Origin: CAISIP01 sp038326025
GTDB taxonomy: Bacteria > Pseudomonadota > Gammaproteobacteria > Burkholderiales > Burkholderiaceae_C
Reading direction: 5' to 3'
Length of the DNA stretch: 64,000 nt
NCBI GenBank assembly: GCA_038326025.1
Contig: JBBQJP010000007.1
Location: forward strand, 47,909 to 111,908
Shown: one piece after another, positions 52,519 through 60,380 of the stretch
Numbering within the stretch: the first letter of the stretch is position 1
How the letters are laid out: every line of letters begins with the position of its first letter
Position numbers and translations under genes: made by a program
The notes under the pieces: model-generated
Databases searched by the model: none
What the model saw: only the letters and a program-made list of their open reading frames with translations
Told to the model about the DNA's origin: nothing

Positions 52519-53307
52519 TCAGATGGCCGCGGTGTCAGGGCTGGGCGGATTGAAGTCCAATTTCAGCGCGTAAGGCGTTGGCGGAATGTGCATCTGCTGG
52601 AACGTGATGGCCTGTCGGCCGAAGCTGCGACCGGTGATGTTGACCTGCAGGCCAATGGTGCCCGGCGCAAGGCCCATGAGCTGGGCATCAGCCGCGTCCA
52701 GCGGCGCCATGCGGGCCAGACCATCGGACTGCAACGTGGGGGCTGCGAACTCGTTGGCCAGCACGGCCTTGAGGTTGGTATCGGTCAATCGTTTGGCCGC
52801 CATGCGCAGCAGGCGCGCGAAGCGGGTCGCCGGAAGGTAGATCTGGCTGGTGCAAATGAACTTGCCGCCGATGTCCAGGCTGCGACGCAGCATCACATAA
52901 CCCTTTTTGTCCGGCCCCAGCGCAGCTTGCCAGGGGCCGTCGCCGGTTTCCAGCCTGCGCTCGAGCACGGTGGCGAACACCGGCAGTTCACGCCGGCCGT
53001 CTAGCGGGTAGAAGCGGAAATGCCACGAGCCGGCGATAGGCTGACCGCTGCTGCCGACGAAGGTACCGTGGCCCTGGCGGCGTTCGAGAAAACCTTCGTC
53101 CATCAGGCGGCCCAGCGCCTTTTGGGTGGTGCCCAGGCTCAGGCCAAGCGATTCGCTCAGCTCGCGTTCGCCGGCAAGTTTGATACCTACCGGCAGTTCG
53201 CCGGCCTCGACCGCATCGATGATGGCCTGGCGCAGTCGCGCGTGTTTGGGTTGCGACCCGGCACCCGACTGGAAACGTACGACGATGGGGCTGGGAAGTG
53301 ACGACAT
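52519..53307 (-). CDS. GntR-family regulator with UTRA ligand domain (HutC type)
   Basis: 262 residues. Winged-helix part about 20-90: KHARLRQAIIDAVEAGELPV, LAGERELSESLGLSLGTTQK, ALGRLMDEGFLERRQGHGTF. The C-terminal UTRA domain (about 100-250) includes SQIYLPATRFARLL. Such regulators sense histidine/urocanate-like, sugar or amino-acid effectors. It is first in the leftward set with DUF3604 (33 bp), Bug (69 bp) and dioxygenase genes, which it probably controls together with itself. Confidence 0.92.
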   Translation of the reverse strand: MSSLPSPIVVRFQSGAGSQPKHARLRQAIIDAVEAGELPVGIKLAGERELSESLGLSLGTTQKALGRLMDEGFLERRQGHGTFVGSSGQPIAGSWHFRFYPLDGRRELPVFATVLERRLETGDGPWQAALGPDKKGYVMLRRSLDIGGKFICTSQIYLPATRFARLLRMAAKRLTDTNLKAVLANEFAAPTLQSDGLARMAPLDAADAQLMGLAPGTIGLQVNITGRSFGRQAITFQQMHIPPTPYALKLDFNPPSPDTAAI

Positions 53308-53350
53308 CGGGGCATTCTGGTGGGGCCGGTGTGATTCGTCAATGGCATTG

Positions 53351-53364
53351 AAGCTCTATAGCTT
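53351..53364. promoter_or_regulatory. Short palindrome upstream of the GntR gene
   Basis: AAGCT-CTAT-AGCTT, in a locally AT-richer stretch 44 bp before the GntR start. It is a candidate autoregulatory operator by position; the arms are only 5 bp. The remaining 219-bp gap between the GntR and VanA genes shows nothing else I can name. Confidence 0.35.
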
Positions 53365-53526
53365 TGGATGCACCCGGATTTGCCTGGATGCGCCGGATTC
53401 GGTGCATGCCCCGTGCGCTTTCGGTGCGATGGTGCCCGGCGTGTCCCAACCCTGTGCGTGGCGAGCCTTGGGCAGGCGTCGCGAAAGCAGCCCGTCGCTA
53501 CGGGTGTTTCCAGGCACCTGGCTAAC

Positions 53527-54576
53527 TCATGTTGTTGCCGCCTGGGCGCCGTCTTGCTCGGCCGCAATGATCCGCGTAATGATCCTGCGCGATTTCACGC
53601 CGCCGGCGTCGATGTTCAGGCTCAGCAACTTGCGTTCGGCGTGGGCGCTGTGGTTGATCTGCTGGCGTTCCAGCATTTCCAGGTCTTCGCTGAAAATCCT
53701 GCCCTGGCCCTCGCGGATCTGTGCGGTCAATGCTTTGTCGAGCGGATTGAACTTGCGTGCCATGCCCCAGTAGTACCACATGCTGGTATCGGTCTCGGGT
53801 GTGATGAAGTCGACGACGACCCCATAGACTTTGTGTTCGTTGGGCGCATTCACGCCGCCGTGTCCGGCGTGGGCCACGCCGACCTCGATCATGATGTGGC
53901 TCGGAGGCGTGAAGCGGCAGATCTGCCAGCGGTCCACCGGCACATCGTCGGCCATATGGTTGCCGCGCAGAGCCGCTTTCCAGAACGGTGGCGCCTGGAT
54001 GTTCTCCATGAAGCGGCTGGTCACCACCGTGTCGCCGTCGGTCGTGGTCTTGCAGGGTGTCTCGTCGATCTCCTGCTGGCCGATGCTGCTGCCATGCACA
54101 TAGGTTTCGTGCGTCAGGTCCATCAGGTTGTCGACCATCAGCCGGTAGTCGGCCTTGACATGGTACAAGCCACCGCCGTAAGCCCAGTCGGGGTTGTCAT
54201 ACCACTGCATATGCGGAATTTGCGCGGGGTCGGCCTTGTCGGCGTCGCCTGGCCAGATCCAGACAAAGCCGTAGCGCTCTTCGACCGGGAAACTGCGAAT
54301 GGCCGGGAAGGCGCTCACGCGCTGGCCCGGCATGGACACGGTCTTGCCATCACATCCCATCGTCAAGCCGTGGTAGCCGCAGACCAGGTTGCCGTCGCAC
54401 ACCTTGCCCAGCGACAGCGGCGCGCCGCGATGCGGGCAGAAGTCTTCCAGCGCGGACACCTTGCCGTGTTGTCCGCGGTAGAACACGACGCGCTCGTTGC
54501 AGATCGTGCGGCCCAGCGGTTTGACATCGATTTCGTCGGCCGAACAGGCGACATACCAGGTGTTTTTGGGGAACAT
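53527..54576 (-). CDS. vanA: VanA-type Rieske oxygenase (vanillate O-demethylase oxygenase subunit)
   Basis: 349 residues. Rieske cluster ligands C47 and H49 (CPHRGAPLS) and C66 and H69 (CGYHG); mononuclear iron ligands H156 and H161 in NLMDLTHETYVH, with an Asp near FSEDLEMLERQQ. The whole chain follows VanA as I remember it (MFPKNTWYVACSADEI; MGCDGKTVSMPGQRV; VDRWQICRFTPPSHIMIEVG; LNIDAGGVKSRRII). It would remove a methyl group from vanillate or a related methoxy-aromatic. The ferredoxin-type reductase VanB that normally follows is absent from the window, so electrons must come from elsewhere. AAGGAG lies 8 bp before the ATG. It has its own promoter and palindrome just upstream. Confidence 0.88.
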   Translation of the reverse strand: MFPKNTWYVACSADEIDVKPLGRTICNERVVFYRGQHGKVSALEDFCPHRGAPLSLGKVCDGNLVCGYHGLTMGCDGKTVSMPGQRVSAFPAIRSFPVEERYGFVWIWPGDADKADPAQIPHMQWYDNPDWAYGGGLYHVKADYRLMVDNLMDLTHETYVHGSSIGQQEIDETPCKTTTDGDTVVTSRFMENIQAPPFWKAALRGNHMADDVPVDRWQICRFTPPSHIMIEVGVAHAGHGGVNAPNEHKVYGVVVDFITPETDTSMWYYWGMARKFNPLDKALTAQIREGQGRIFSEDLEMLERQQINHSAHAERKLLSLNIDAGGVKSRRIITRIIAAEQDGAQAATT

Positions 54577-54665
54577 CGGAACACTCCTTGGGTTGGAATG
54601 GGCGTGGTGAGCAGGTCCGGCAAGGCGCAGGCCGGCCGCGTCGGAATGGAATCTACAGCGCCTTC

Positions 54666-54681
54666 ATTCAGTATGCTGAAT
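54666..54681. promoter_or_regulatory. Operator palindrome at the vanA transcription start
   Basis: ATTCAG-TATG-CTGAAT, perfect 6-bp arms, covering the predicted +1 of the vanA promoter. A repressor bound here would block initiation; the MarR-family regulator encoded next door is the natural candidate. Confidence 0.6.
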
Positions 54682-54688
54682 CAGAATT

Positions 54689-54717
54689 ATTGTACGGATC
54701 GTGGACAAGGCATTCAA
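54689..54717 (-). promoter_or_regulatory. Sigma70 promoter of vanA
   Basis: Minus strand: -35 TTGAAT at 54717-54712, exactly 17 bp of spacer, -10 TACAAT at 54694-54689. This is among the best promoter matches in the window. The start point would be near 54682, leaving a leader of about 105 nt before the vanA ATG. Confidence 0.65.
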
Positions 54718-54773
54718 GCGCCAATTCCTGGGGTTAACCCTTGTTTCGCCAGGGCGCAGTGCTGCGCCGGTGC

Positions 54774-55256
54774 TTATTCGAGCCGCACCAGCTTGTTCAA
54801 CAGGCGCAGCAGTTCTTTCTGCTCGGACGGCTTCAGTGGCTCCAGCAGCTTGTGGTACATCGGCGCCACGCGCGGGCGCATGGTCGCGAGCACTGCTTCG
54901 CCGTCGGCTGTCAGGCGCAGACTGCGTTGACGCCGGGGCAGCAGTTCGCGCGCGATCCAGCCCTTGGCATCCAGCCGGGTCGCAATGTCGGCGGTGGTGG
55001 AGGTGTCGAGTGCCACCTTGTCGGCCAGCGTGACCTGGTCTATGCCGGGCGTGTCGTGCAGTGCACACAGCACAGCGTATTGCACCGGCGTGACCCGGCT
55101 GCCGTGTGTTTCACGAAAAATCGACACCGCCAGTTGATGCGCCCGGCGGATCAGATGACCGGGCTCGGATTGCATCGGTATAGGCTGCTCTACCGCCGAT
55201 GGCTGCGCATGAGACGGGGCCGGTGGCGGTGTGCACGGAGTTCGGGGTCGGGGCAT
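54774..55256 (-). CDS. MarR-family transcriptional regulator
   Basis: 160 residues (133 if started at the internal ATG 55175, which still covers the whole domain). MarR landmarks: HLIRRAHQLAVSIFRETHGS, VTPVQYAVLCALHDTPGID, the wing-helix VTLADKVALDTSTTADIATR, and LLPRRQRSLRLTADGEAVL. Neither start has a clear ribosome-binding site. It lies directly upstream of vanA and downstream of the ornithine-cyclodeaminase gene. MarR repressors of aromatic catabolism usually bind palindromes at nearby promoters and are released by phenolic ligands, which fits control of vanA. Confidence 0.9.
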   Translation of the reverse strand: MPRPRTPCTPPPAPSHAQPSAVEQPIPMQSEPGHLIRRAHQLAVSIFRETHGSRVTPVQYAVLCALHDTPGIDQVTLADKVALDTSTTADIATRLDAKGWIARELLPRRQRSLRLTADGEAVLATMRPRVAPMYHKLLEPLKPSEQKELLRLLNKLVRLE

Positions 55257-55368
55257 CGGATAGCGGGCGGGGACACTGGGCGGGACTGGCGGGACTATAA
55301 GCCAGACCTGCCAGCGGCACCGACTGGCCTTAACGGGTGCTGGCGTTTGCTGACGCCGATTCGCGGTG

Positions 55369-56307
55369 TCAATCGGCGCTTTGACGCGCGATGTACTGCG
55401 CTGTCATCAAATCCAGGTGGGCGCCGCCACCGGACTTGAACAGGGTGATCTGCTGGGGGTCGGTACGCCCCAACACCTGGCCGCCGCACAGGTCAAACAA
55501 GTCGCCCAGCACGTCGGCGCGTGTGATCGACCCGTTGGCGATGGGCTGGGTCAGGTCACCGACATGTTCCACCGTGAACCAGCGGCTGTCGACAAACACC
55601 CGCGCACGGCGCATGGCGTCGTCGTCGGTCTCGCGCATTTCGGGTGTGAAGCCGCCGATCAGATCGAGATGGCTACCGGGGCGAAGCCATTCGCCCAACA
55701 CCAAGGGTGCGCTGCTGCTGGTGGCGCAGCACACGATGTCGGCCGCGCGCACAGCGGCTTGCAGATCGCCTGCCACCGACACCGACGTGCCGCGCACGGC
55801 GTTCGCAACCACGTGTGCCTTGTCTGCCGTGCGGTTCCACACCGTCACCTGCTGCAGTCCCGGCCGAATCGCCTGGTAGGCGCGTATCAGGTAGGGTGCC
55901 AGCGCACCGGCGCCTACCATCAGCAGGCTGCGGGCATCAGCGCGTGCCAGCATGTCGGCGCCCAGGGCGGAGTCTGCGGCCGTTTTCCAGCAAGTCAGTT
56001 CGGTACCGTCGATCACGGCCTGCGGCGCGCCGTTGCTTGCGTCGAATAGCAGGTAGATGCCCTGCACGGCCGGCACAGTCCGGTTGCCCGGGAACATGGT
56101 GACCACCTTCACGCCCAGATGCTGGCCCGGTTGCCATGCGGGCCAGACCAGCATGGCGTTGTCCGTGCCGGTGGCGCCGGGTTGCCGCATCAGCACGCGC
56201 TCTACCTCCGGTGGCGGCGCGCGATGGGCTGCGCGCAGATGAGCGACCAGGCCGGGAAAGTCGCTGCCTTGGGCGACTTGCGCCGCGTCGATGAAACGCA
56301 GGGTCAT
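55369..56307 (-). CDS. Ornithine cyclodeaminase / mu-crystallin family enzyme
   Basis: 312-residue NAD(P)-dependent enzyme. Substrate-side segments VKVVTMFPGNRTVPAVQGIY and GTELTCWKTAADSALGADML are followed by the nucleotide site LLMVGAGALAPYLIRAYQAI and DIVCCATSSSAPLVLGEWL. The family includes ornithine cyclodeaminase and ketimine/pyrroline reductases. In proline-betaine (stachydrine) catabolic clusters such genes accompany Rieske and TMADH-type demethylases, a context much like this one. GGAGA precedes ATG 56307. It lies 30 bp after the second flavoenzyme gene, probably the last gene of the mttB operon. Confidence 0.92.
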   Translation of the reverse strand: MTLRFIDAAQVAQGSDFPGLVAHLRAAHRAPPPEVERVLMRQPGATGTDNAMLVWPAWQPGQHLGVKVVTMFPGNRTVPAVQGIYLLFDASNGAPQAVIDGTELTCWKTAADSALGADMLARADARSLLMVGAGALAPYLIRAYQAIRPGLQQVTVWNRTADKAHVVANAVRGTSVSVAGDLQAAVRAADIVCCATSSSAPLVLGEWLRPGSHLDLIGGFTPEMRETDDDAMRRARVFVDSRWFTVEHVGDLTQPIANGSITRADVLGDLFDLCGGQVLGRTDPQQITLFKSGGGAHLDLMTAQYIARQSAD

Positions 56308-56337
56308 CGTGGTTTCTCCAGTGGCGTTATACGGCGG

Positions 56338-58326
56338 CTACAGCTTGCGCGCCAACGCGCGCGCCTCGTAGATCGCATGCACTGCGAGTCGGGCGGCACT
56401 CGCATCGCCCACCACATGCAGTTCGTCCACCGTGCCTCGCAAGGCTTCAAACAGCTCGGTCTGCGCGGCGTTGGTGGTGGCCAGCACCAGCGCGTCTGCA
56501 TCGACGCGGCTCTCGCTTCCATCGAGCAGCGAACGCACGCTGGCGCCATCACCCAACCATTGCGTGACAACCGACTCTGCGATCCAGTTGGCGCCCAGTT
56601 GCGACAGCCGCGCGCGCAATTGTCCGTCGCCGGCGGTGCGCTGGATCCAGTAGCCGACCATCGGCCAGCCGCTGACGATGGTGACTATGTGGCCCTGTTC
56701 TGCCAGATGCCAAGCGGTGCCGCCACCGCGCCAGTCGCCGGTGTCGTCGACGAGCACGATCCGTTTGCCGGGCTTGGCCAATTTACCCATCACATCTTCG
56801 ATTGACCAGACATTGGATTTGTCGACGCCGGGCAGCACGGCCTGCTGCGGCAATTGGCGTTGGAAACCGGTGGCTGTGGGCAAGGATCCGGTGGCAACGA
56901 CGACCGCGTCGGCCGCAAAGGCCGGCACGTCGTGCGCATCGATTGGCGTATGCAGTCGCAATTCGACCCCCAGCCGAGCCAGTTCGCGTTCGTACCAGGC
57001 CAGCAGTTCCAGTATCTGCGTGCGCCTTGGTTGCAGGCCGGCCAGGCGAAAAGCACCACCAAGCAAGGGGCTGGCCTCGGCCAGCGTCACGCGGTGGCCG
57101 CGTTCGGCCGCCACCCGTGCAGCCTCCAACCCGGCCGGGCCGCCGCCGACGACGAGGATGTGGCGCGTTTTGGCGGCCGCCGTGAACCGGTCGCCGCCCC
57201 ATTCGAATTCGCGCCCGGCCGAGGGGTTGACCAGGCAGGAGATCCACAGATCGCGTGAGCGCCGGCCCCAGCACATCTGATTGCACGAAATGCAGCCACG
57301 GACCTGTTCGGCCTGGCCGGCCCTTGCCTTGTTCGCCAGGTGCGGATCGGCGATCTGGCCGCGCACGATGCTGACCATGTCGGCCTGGCCGGATGCGACG
57401 ACATAGTCGGCGTTCTCCGGCGTACGGATATGGCTCTCGGCCTGTACCTTGGCGTGTACGACGACCTTCTTCAAGGCTTCTGCCAGCGGCGCGCCGAGCT
57501 TGTCGGCGAACTGGAAGGTGGGCATCAGTTCGGCGAAGTTGAAATAACCGCCGGTGCCGCAGCTGATGTAGTCGATCAGCCGGCGTTGATCCAGCCACTG
57601 AACCACTTCACACAGGGCGTCGATTTTCAGGGAGATCTCTACGCCGGTGTCGACGCTGGCGTTCAAACCGATGATGAAGTCCTCGCCAAGCTTGTGGCGC
57701 GTGCGGGTGATGATCTCCGCGGTGAAGCGCATGCGGTTGTCGAGCGATCCGCCCCACTGGTCTTCGCGCCGGTTGGACCATGGCAGCCAGAACTGTTCGA
57801 TCAGGCCGTTGTAGGCGCCGAACAGTTCGACGCCATCGAAGCCTGCCTTCTGCGCGCGTACAGCGGCGGCGACAAAACCCTCGATGATCTCCTCGATCTC
57901 CGACTCGGTCATCTGGTGGCTGCCATCGGCGTCGTGGTACGAGGGCAGGCCGCTGGGTGACCAGTGCGCTGAATAGGAGTTGTCGAAGTCGCCGTGTTGC
58001 CCTACGTGATAGAGCTGCTGCAGCATCACCGCGCCCTCAAGGTGGCAGGCATCAGTGATGCGCTTCAATGGTTCGATGATCTCGTCGCTGCAATGGCGCA
58101 TGTTGCCGCGTGTCAGTACCGCGGTGGCATGCACCGGCACCGGCTCGACGACGATCATGGCAGCGCCGCCCTTGGCCCGCTCAAGGTAATACCCCAGATG
58201 CCGCGCACCGGGGATGCCTTGTTCGGCCATGTTGGCGGTGTGCGCGCCGAACACGATGCGGTTGCGCAGCGTCTTGTGGCGCAGCTTGAGCGGGCTGAAC
58301 AGGTGCGCAAAGGCTTGGGTCGCCAA
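56338..58326 (-). CDS. TMADH/DgcA-type flavin-iron-sulfur oxidoreductase (copy 2)
   Basis: 662 residues: an OYE-type FMN barrel (about 1-370) starting LFSPLKLRHKTLRNRIVFGA, with QLYHVGQHGDF and DGVELFGAYNGLIEQFWLPW. A complete [4Fe-4S] site CX2CX3CX11C lies near residue 343 (CISCNQMC...C). FAD/NAD domains follow from about 385 (HILVVGGGPAGLEAARVAA). The family covers trimethylamine and dimethylamine dehydrogenases, dienoyl-CoA reductases and N-demethylases for dimethylglycine or stachydrine. The start is TTG directly after the stop of the preceding gene (TAA-TTG), with AAGGA 7 bp before it inside that gene, so the two are coupled. Confidence 0.92.
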   Translation of the reverse strand: MATQAFAHLFSPLKLRHKTLRNRIVFGAHTANMAEQGIPGARHLGYYLERAKGGAAMIVVEPVPVHATAVLTRGNMRHCSDEIIEPLKRITDACHLEGAVMLQQLYHVGQHGDFDNSYSAHWSPSGLPSYHDADGSHQMTESEIEEIIEGFVAAAVRAQKAGFDGVELFGAYNGLIEQFWLPWSNRREDQWGGSLDNRMRFTAEIITRTRHKLGEDFIIGLNASVDTGVEISLKIDALCEVVQWLDQRRLIDYISCGTGGYFNFAELMPTFQFADKLGAPLAEALKKVVVHAKVQAESHIRTPENADYVVASGQADMVSIVRGQIADPHLANKARAGQAEQVRGCISCNQMCWGRRSRDLWISCLVNPSAGREFEWGGDRFTAAAKTRHILVVGGGPAGLEAARVAAERGHRVTLAEASPLLGGAFRLAGLQPRRTQILELLAWYERELARLGVELRLHTPIDAHDVPAFAADAVVVATGSLPTATGFQRQLPQQAVLPGVDKSNVWSIEDVMGKLAKPGKRIVLVDDTGDWRGGGTAWHLAEQGHIVTIVSGWPMVGYWIQRTAGDGQLRARLSQLGANWIAESVVTQWLGDGASVRSLLDGSESRVDADALVLATTNAAQTELFEALRGTVDELHVVGDASAARLAVHAIYEARALARKL

Positions 58327-60369
58327 TTACAGATCCTTCACCAGGCGCAGCGCGTCGTAGATGGCGGCATGGGTATTGCGCGCCGACACCGCATCGCCGA
58401 TGCGGAACAGCTGAAATTCGCCGGATCCTGCGGTGGGTGCAAGTTGAGGCTGCCCATCAATCAGCGCCGCATAGTCGAGTGCACCTTGATTGCTCGATTG
58501 CGGCTTGAGTTCGAAATACAGATCATCCAGCGGTCGCGTGCCGTGGTTGACGACGACCTGGTCGACGCGGCGCTCCTTGCGCACACCGCCGTAGTCGCTG
58601 CCCACAATCGCCAGCAGGGCGTCGCCATCGCGTTGCACCGATTCGAGCCGGAACGTCACGGTGAAGGTCACATCGTGTTTCTGCAGGCTGCGCATATAGG
58701 GCACCAGATTCATCGCCATGACCTCGGGCGAGAAGCTGCGGTCGGGTGTCATGACCTCGACCTTGGCGCCGGTCAACGCGATCACCTCGGCCGCCTGCAG
58801 TGCCGGGTGATCACCAGCGTCGTCGAAGATCAGCACGTTGCGGCCCGGTTTGACGTCGCCGCTGAGGATGTCCCAACTCGACACCACCAGTTCATTGCCC
58901 GCGCTCAGAACCTCGGTGTGCGGCAGGCCGCCGGTGGCGATGATGACCACGTCGGGCTTCTCGGCCAGCACGGTGTCGGCATCGGCCAAGGTGTTGAAAC
59001 GCATCACCACGCCGCGATCCTCACAACGCGCGAGTCGCCAGTCGATGATGCTGATCATCTCGCGTCGGCGCGGACTCTGGCTGGTTAACCGGATCTGGCC
59101 GCCGGCCTTGGGCGCGGCCTCCAGCACGACGACCGTGTGGCCACGCTCGGCGGCGACACGGGCTGCCTCCAACCCGGCCGGGCCGGCGCCGACCACGACC
59201 ACTTTGCGTTTGACCTTGGCGGGCGCAATCTCGTGCGGCATCGTCAGCTCGCGGCCGGTCGCCGGGTTGTGGATGCAGTAGGCCTCGCCGCCGGCGTAGA
59301 TGCGGTCGAGACAGAAATTGGCGCCAACGCAGGGGCGAATGGTGTCCTCTTTGCCCGCCAGAATCTTTCGTACGATATGCGGGTCGGTCAGGTGGGCACG
59401 TGTCATGCCGACCATGTCGAGCTTGCCCGACGCGATGGCATGGCGCGCGGTGGTCACGTCCTGGATCTTGGCCGCGTGGAAGGTCGGGAAACCGGTGGCG
59501 GCGCGGATCTCCCCGGCAAAGTCCAGGTGCGGGTTGCTGCGCATGCCTTGCACCGGGATCAGGTCGGTCAATCCGGCGTCGGTGTCGATATGGCCACGCA
59601 CGATGTTCAGGTAATCGACCAGGCCACTGTCTCTGAGCATCTTCGAGATCGTGATGCCGTCCTGCGCCGAGAAACTGTTCGCCAGCGTGTCATCGGCGGA
59701 GTAGCGCAGGCCCAGGATAGGCTTGTCGCCGATGCGTTTGCGCACCGCCCGCAGTACGTCGAACGCGAAACGCGAGCGGTTCTCCAGGCTGCCGCCGTAG
59801 GGCGCATCGAGTGTGTTGGTCAGCGGCGACCAGAACTGCTCGATCAGGTGACCATAAGCTTCGAATTCGACGCCATCGACTCCGGCGGCCACCATGCGGT
59901 CCGCGGCAGCAACATAGTCCTGGATGATGCGGCTGATGTCCCAGTCTTCCATCTTTTTCGGGAAGGCCCGGTGCGCCGCCTCGCGTTCATGCGAAGGCGC
60001 GACCACCGGCAACCAGTCAGCCTTGGACCAGGTAGTGCGCCGGCCCAGGTGCGTGAGCTGGATCATCACCGCGCAGTCGTGTTCGTGGATGGCGTCGGTC
60101 ATGTCGCGCATCCAGGGCACGACCTCGTCCTTGTAGGCCAGGATGTTGTTGAACACTGGCGGGCTGTCGCGTGACACCGCAGCCGAGCCGGCCGTCATGG
60201 TCATCGCCACGCCACCCTTGGCTCGCTCGACCTGGTAGGCACGGTAACGCGCCTTGGGCATGCCGTCCTCCGGATAGGCCGGTTCGTGCGCGGTGACGAT
60301 GATGCGGTTCTTCAGTCGCAGGTGGCGCAGCTGGAACGGTTGGAGTAGGGGATCGTTACTGGGAGACAT
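58327..60369 (-). CDS. TMADH/DgcA-type flavin oxidoreductase with altered cluster motif (copy 1)
   Basis: 680 residues with the same layout as its neighbour: OYE barrel (LLQPFQLRHLRLKNRIIVTA, IQLTHLGRRTTW, GVEFEAYGHLIEQFWSPLTN), iron-sulfur region near 345, then FAD/NAD domains (VVVVGAGPAGLEAARVAAER). The cluster region reads CVGANFCLDR...C. Compared with the usual CX2CX3C it has Ala in place of the second Cys and is one residue shorter, leaving three Cys. AGGA lies 8 bp before ATG 60369; the upstream frame overlaps the mttB end. It lies 11 bp after mttB and is coupled to the next copy. It is probably an N-demethylase or amine dehydrogenase. Confidence 0.9.
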   Translation of the reverse strand: MSPSNDPLLQPFQLRHLRLKNRIIVTAHEPAYPEDGMPKARYRAYQVERAKGGVAMTMTAGSAAVSRDSPPVFNNILAYKDEVVPWMRDMTDAIHEHDCAVMIQLTHLGRRTTWSKADWLPVVAPSHEREAAHRAFPKKMEDWDISRIIQDYVAAADRMVAAGVDGVEFEAYGHLIEQFWSPLTNTLDAPYGGSLENRSRFAFDVLRAVRKRIGDKPILGLRYSADDTLANSFSAQDGITISKMLRDSGLVDYLNIVRGHIDTDAGLTDLIPVQGMRSNPHLDFAGEIRAATGFPTFHAAKIQDVTTARHAIASGKLDMVGMTRAHLTDPHIVRKILAGKEDTIRPCVGANFCLDRIYAGGEAYCIHNPATGRELTMPHEIAPAKVKRKVVVVGAGPAGLEAARVAAERGHTVVVLEAAPKAGGQIRLTSQSPRRREMISIIDWRLARCEDRGVVMRFNTLADADTVLAEKPDVVIIATGGLPHTEVLSAGNELVVSSWDILSGDVKPGRNVLIFDDAGDHPALQAAEVIALTGAKVEVMTPDRSFSPEVMAMNLVPYMRSLQKHDVTFTVTFRLESVQRDGDALLAIVGSDYGGVRKERRVDQVVVNHGTRPLDDLYFELKPQSSNQGALDYAALIDGQPQLAPTAGSGEFQLFRIGDAVSARNTHAAIYDALRLVKDL

Positions 60370-60380
60370 GGATGGATTCC

